From positions 36,839,548 to 36,903,547 of the forward strand of contig OW388299.1 in the NCBI GenBank assembly GCA_936450465.1: a stretch of 64,000 nt of DNA, in the 5' to 3' direction. The notes beneath the pieces are model-generated. The model had not been told where the DNA came from. It searched no databases and saw nothing but the letters and a program-made list of their open reading frames with translations. The DNA is from Gibbula magus (lineage: Eukaryota; Mollusca; Gastropoda; Trochida; Trochidae). A program made the translations under genes and the position numbers. This document shows positions 57,201 through 63,200 of the stretch, piece after piece (the stretch's first letter is position 1; every line of letters begins with the position of its first letter).

Positions 57201-60200
57201 CAATGTGATTGTTGTAGGCATGACAGCTATACCTTTTGACTTTAAAACTTTATGTACTATTTTCCTAAATACTGCATATCTTTACATTCAATGCTGCAAA
57301 GAATTAAGTTATTACGAACGAATCAAGAAGTAATGACTTAAAAACCAGTGATTAATTATGGCTTCCTCACCATGTTTCTTTCTTTATTGGCAAAACATGC
57401 AAAAAGTAATTGAGTTGTTAATAGTACCCACAGGTAACCGTGGAAACAGCACTTAAGACGAAATTAGCAGATAGTAAGACAGAAGATCAAAACATGCAGT
57501 ACATGGGTGGGTCATCGTGACCTGGAGCCTTGAGTATTATGTTTGAGATTCAGAACATGCGACTTTGGCGGTTTTTGCACATCGGGTACCATTCCACTAA
57601 CTGATCTTCCCGCTATGATATTAGATTCATCGTAGGGCTAAGATGGTAAGTGAAACGACTTCCAGACTCGGAAGCTGCATGGCAAGGAGTCCAAAGACAT
57701 TGCACTTTTTACTTCTCAAGAACCATTAGCTTAATGAAGCTGAAATGTATACAGGTTCCTGGGGCAATAGGGAATATTAATTGTAGACTTGGTGACTGTC
57801 TAACTCTAAAACGGTTCCCAATATTTACATCCTGTCAGTTTCTTCTCTTAAACTTTAAGCTGAAAGTTTGTGTGGATTATTTATTACCAGTAAGTTATTT
57901 TTTTGTTTTATAGCATTCTAACTAAGTTTAGACTATCTGTGTTATTATTATGTGTACAACCTCAAGACCGATTTATACATCCATGCTAAATTGAACTGTT
58001 TCCTGTAATAAGTTTGTCATGTATGGAGTTCCAAAAATAAAAAAATATAAAAAAAAAAGTTTAGATTATCTCTTGGCTCAACCTAACTAATGGTCATAGA
58101 CTTTCCCTTGGAAAGCTTGTCCCATAGACCACTAAACACAAGTTACATGAATTCAGCACCGTTCGTTCGCCCCATTTAAGTTAATGTGATATCTCACTGT
58201 CCATTGCACCCAATGTCTTTAAAATTTATGACAGCTCTCATTGGGAATTACGTAAAAGCCAGTTGATTTTTGTGACCTTAACTTTATTTTCAAGGTCACC
58301 ATGACACGTTGACAAACTTTCCAAACTCTTGTTAATGTGATATATCTCATGACCCGTAGTACCCAATGTCTTCTGAGTTTTGTGACATCCTATTTGGCAG
58401 ATTACAAGGTACCAATCAAATTTTGTGACCTTGACCTTATTTTAAGATCACACGATATCAGTGACATCTTGTGAACCATTGTACACACTACACAATGTCT
58501 ACAAATTTGGTGATTAGCATGACACTTTTTACCATTAATTCAATATATAAAGAACCATCTTTGAACATATTTTATAAACTCTTACATGTGTCATACTTGA
58601 TTCAACGTAAGCAGCAGCAGCCATTTCCATGTTAGTGTTTAAACATGTTACAAATGTTACTAGAAGCAGCCACTAATTATTAAATCCAGTTGCCAACCTG
58701 AATATATATATTTAAGATTATCTCCACCCCTGTAGAGAGCGGGTTAGCACAGTTGTTAGGCTAGATTGGTTAGAGTGTGTCTGCTGTTCTACTTGCAATG
58801 TTACATTGAATCATTGAATTTCTGTGCACCAGCACTCTTAGTTCACTTCAGCCAATGCTCGCAGGTTTCACTGCAATGCATATCACAAATGATGATGTGG
58901 GATTTCTCCTAGCAATAATCCAAGCCATGATATAAGTCAAATACTCTATCAGGGTTCGAAATTAGCACTAGTCCGCTAGCCAATGGCTAGTGAAAAAGAA
59001 GTTGGACTAGTAGAGTGTTAAAACTGGTAGTCCGGAGGACTAGTTAAAATTTGAAGTAAATTGATCTTGGAGATATATTTGGCTAGTTGGAATAAGTCTG
59101 GACAAGTTCTTTCAGAAATGCACTAGTCTGAGTGGCTACTGCATTGAAAAGGTTAATTTCGACTCCTGCCTATATGTGATGGTGTCTCTGTTATACATGT
59201 GCTTTGTTCTGTGTATGTGATTCACTTCCTTGTTCTAAGTAACATGTGCAGTGAGCTGTCTAGTGAAGTGTTTATGGAGAGGTGATCTATATGCATGCGT
59301 CTCAAATAAGACATAGTATTGCTCCATGACAGACATTCTATTGTGTTTGGTGTCATGTTTTAAAGGGGCAGTAGCAAGTTTTTTCGCTCAAATAAGTCAA
59401 TGGAATGTATTTGAAAAATAATGTCACCAATAGAATAACACCCTTTTCTCTTCAGAAAATCAAGTTAAAAAATTAGTGTACATGGTTTGGTAAAGCCATG
59501 GGAATCGCTCTTGTTGTTAGAAATAATAAAATGTGTTCACAATAAAATGGCAGCCATGCAATTTTTACTTTATACGCAATGCCGTTATTACCACTACAGA
59601 TAATTGGTTTCTGTAATAAGATGTTTTACGCTCTAACGTAATATATAAGACATAAACTATCATTATAAATGGAAAATTTGAAACAATAAAATTTGCAAAA
59701 AATGTGCTACATCCATTTTAAACCTTTTATTCTTGTTTGCATACTGTTATTATGCCTATCTGAATAGTATTTGCTTCACAATACAACCGTTTGATTTTAT
59801 GCATTTTTGAAAGGGGCGCTGTAGTTGCTCTCTGTATTGGATTTTCATGGGAAAACATTGTGTTTGTTTTTAAAAGAGAAGCAGATACACGAGAGAGCCT
59901 CTGAGATATCTTCATATTCAGAAACTTGAATAGTCTAGATTGCTGAACAAATATGAAAATCTTTAAAAATTCAAATCTCATGCGCTGACGTTCAGGCTTC
60001 ACTGCACATGATAATAACACTATTGTCCGGCGTACCTGCTGAGGTTTTTAATCAAGGGGTCCCAGATTTTAATCTTGCTAGCTTGTCTGCTGTAGAGAAC
60101 TGTTTAGGAAACTAGGTTTTAGTAATACTAATTCAGTTCAGTACCATCCCTCGTTCCCAAGTTGAAGCCAATGCTAGGAGGTTTCATTGCATTGCATACC

Positions 60201-63200
60201 CACAGTGGCATTGATATAAATGAAATATTCTAAAAAGCTGTATTGAAGACAGACATTGCCACGTCTCCATGGCTACTGACAAGTGTGCTGGCCTCTTAAG
60301 CCAAAGTTCTGGGTTTCAATCGTGGTGGAAACACTAAGTGTTTGCCTCGTTCTGTGTCGTGTTCCTGAGCAAGACACTTCATCCACATTGCATTCACTTC
60401 TAAAGACTGAAAAGATTGGTACCTGAACACAGGAAGTATGGATGTGTACAGTCTGCAAAGTGCTTAGTATCGACTTCGAAGGTACAATTCCTTCAGGGTA
60501 ATAATGTACCGCAATTCGATGGATATATATTTTTTTAAAATCATTATTGTTTTTCTTGGTAGATACACCAGACACATATTGGTGACTACAATGACATCAT
60601 TTACCAGTTTACTGGTTGCTGTAAACAAACCTGAGAAATTCAACAGGCCTGCACTGTGACTAAATATCATTGAGGAGCCTCATACAGTCTAGATTCTTCT
60701 TCTATAGACAGTAGTAACATGAAATTGCAATCTCAGGGAGATGAAATTAAGAAACACTAAATTAATGAGAGAAAAAAAGAAGAATTCATAGAGTACATTC
60801 TCGTATATATCTCATCCAATCCTTATTTTCTAAGCCATAAGCCTCTGCCTGCATTTGACCCATTGAAGCTACAGCTGGTGATGTTTTCACACTCACTCTA
60901 CAACAACACACTACTCCCCTAGGTAATTGATTTCTATTATTAACGGAAATCACTATTTTCCCATCAGCAGTTGAGTCCAATGGAGGATTTTCTCTCTGAA
61001 TGATAACGGTTGTAATTATTTCACGGACGATCTTAATTAATAGATGTAGATTTTGACTTGTTTCCAGGGATGAACTTTTTTCGATCTCTCATGATGTTCA
61101 CTGTTTGCTGTGTTCTTGTAGTTCAAATAGTAACGTTGATTTAAACGAGTGAAATATTTCATGATCAGAACATTTATCTCTTTTCCATGTGATTGTACCT
61201 TTTTGATGAGATTTTATCATCAAAACATTATTTTTCTTAAATTGTTCTTCCAGCTGTGCGGCCATGATGTAAACAGCGAGTTAGACATCCCTGGCGACTC
61301 CGCTGATGTGACCCCAACAGACGTGACCCCTACCCACGATGCCCTGCCTGTGCTCTACGAACTAGCCAGCCAATCAGAGTCCTCCGTCATGATGTCCAAT
61401 CAGCCGCAGACTTTGCAACAAGAGTTTTCATTGGTCAATAAGAACATCCCAAATGTCACCATTGCTGAAGTGAGTCATAGTGATTGATATGAAGTTTCAA
61501 CTGCAATATTTTTATCAGTTTGTATCTTGTCATGAAAACTTTAAAAATGGTTTAAAGTTATCAAAGTGTATTTTGGCACCTCTTTAGTTTAAGATGGTTA
61601 TTTATCCATTTCCACCAGACAATAGTCGTTAGTTTGCATCAGAAGCATAAATTAGATAAAAATATCCTACGCTATGCAGATGGATGCAATCAACCGGATG
61701 TGTCGAGTGACGGCGCAGATCGGCAAACGGACGGTATCGATCAACTTGAGTTTCCCGAGCAATTACCCGGACAACTCGGCCCCGATCTTCCAGCTCCTCC
61801 ACACCACCCTCGACTCCAACATGCAGAAGCAACTCATCAAGGTAGCATCTCCAACATCTCCCCGTGCGGACATCTTGAAACCTGACTTCATCTACCACTT
61901 CATCGGAGTATTTTAATCTGTATGAAGTGTGTAAGATGGAAAATGTCACGCTTTGCTGTTTGTAGCATGCATATTGTCAGCCGATGAAATTTTGTTACTT
62001 GAAAGTTGTTGATCTCTCATCGTCCTTCTCATATGGGGACTGCCAATATTGATTCATTGGCTGATTACTTTTAGCTGTTACGGGTCTTCCCCAAGATGCC
62101 CCCATCTTAAACAGTCGGGGTACGAAGTAACATACCCTGATGGCGCAGGATGCTTCCACTGTGAATAGGATTGTCATGAAAAGGCTTCTTTTTTGTCAGA
62201 AATGGGAGGACCATGAAAGGAAATAATTCCCAATTCCTTAGCAATAGATAAAGTTTTAAGTGCCATGAAGCAGTTATAAGAAAACCTAGAGCTGCTGCAA
62301 ATGAAAATAAACCCTACGTTTAAGTACCATCAAACAGTCAAAAGAAGGCCTATCTGCTGCAAATGATAATGCCCTGAAAATATTTTTACCCCTATATCAC
62401 TGACCAAATGACTGTTTCATCTATACCCACATCAGCGTCGCATAGATAGTATTTGATGTTTTCATATCACATCCTGTATCAGACACCAATATTTGCCAAA
62501 GAGCTCCAAGTCTGATATTGGTTGAGGGCTGATATTAGATGGCATATGCACTTGACAACAGGCTGATACAGGTTTTTGTTCTGCTTGCTAATACAGAGTG
62601 TTTTTAGATAGGGTTATATAGCAAACACAAGATCTCTGTATATGGTAAGTGGTTATGTTTCCTCATATCTATATCCCCATCTCTGCAGGTACTGACGGAC
62701 ACGTCCCAGAAACATGTGCGGAGGAATATGAACTGTCTGGAGCCCTGTCTCCGTCAACTCATCGCAGAGCTCGACAGTCTCACCGTGAGTTATATTAGTC
62801 GATGAGCATTCCTTTCAGAAAAAATTTAAGAAAAATTTTGAGTTTATGAGTAAATGGTGGAATGGTTCAGTATTAGAGATCTACTTCTTGACAGGCAATT
62901 CTCCTAAAAAGTGGCCATTTTGGATTTTTTTTAGAAATGTCCTTGTTCATTCAAGCCTTATGTTTTTCGCTCAAATTTTAATATCTGTTAATTTTCTGAT
63001 CCTCCCGTAGAAAACTGAACGCAAGACACCCGACCTTGACATTCCGTTCCCGCTGACTCAGCAGCAAAACCTGATGCAGCCGACTCCCATCTACCCCATG
63101 TACAGCTTCGGGAGCTTCCAGGACTCCAGCGTGCCATTTCCTCGAACCAGCGGTGCTAGGTTCTGTTCTAACGGTCAGTCTTTATAACTGTGCTACATCC

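Noticed and set aside
58021..58060. Poly-A tail of a processed pseudogene or LINE
   Set aside because: No recognisable coding or element sequence lies upstream, and A-rich tracts are common in this AT-rich intron.
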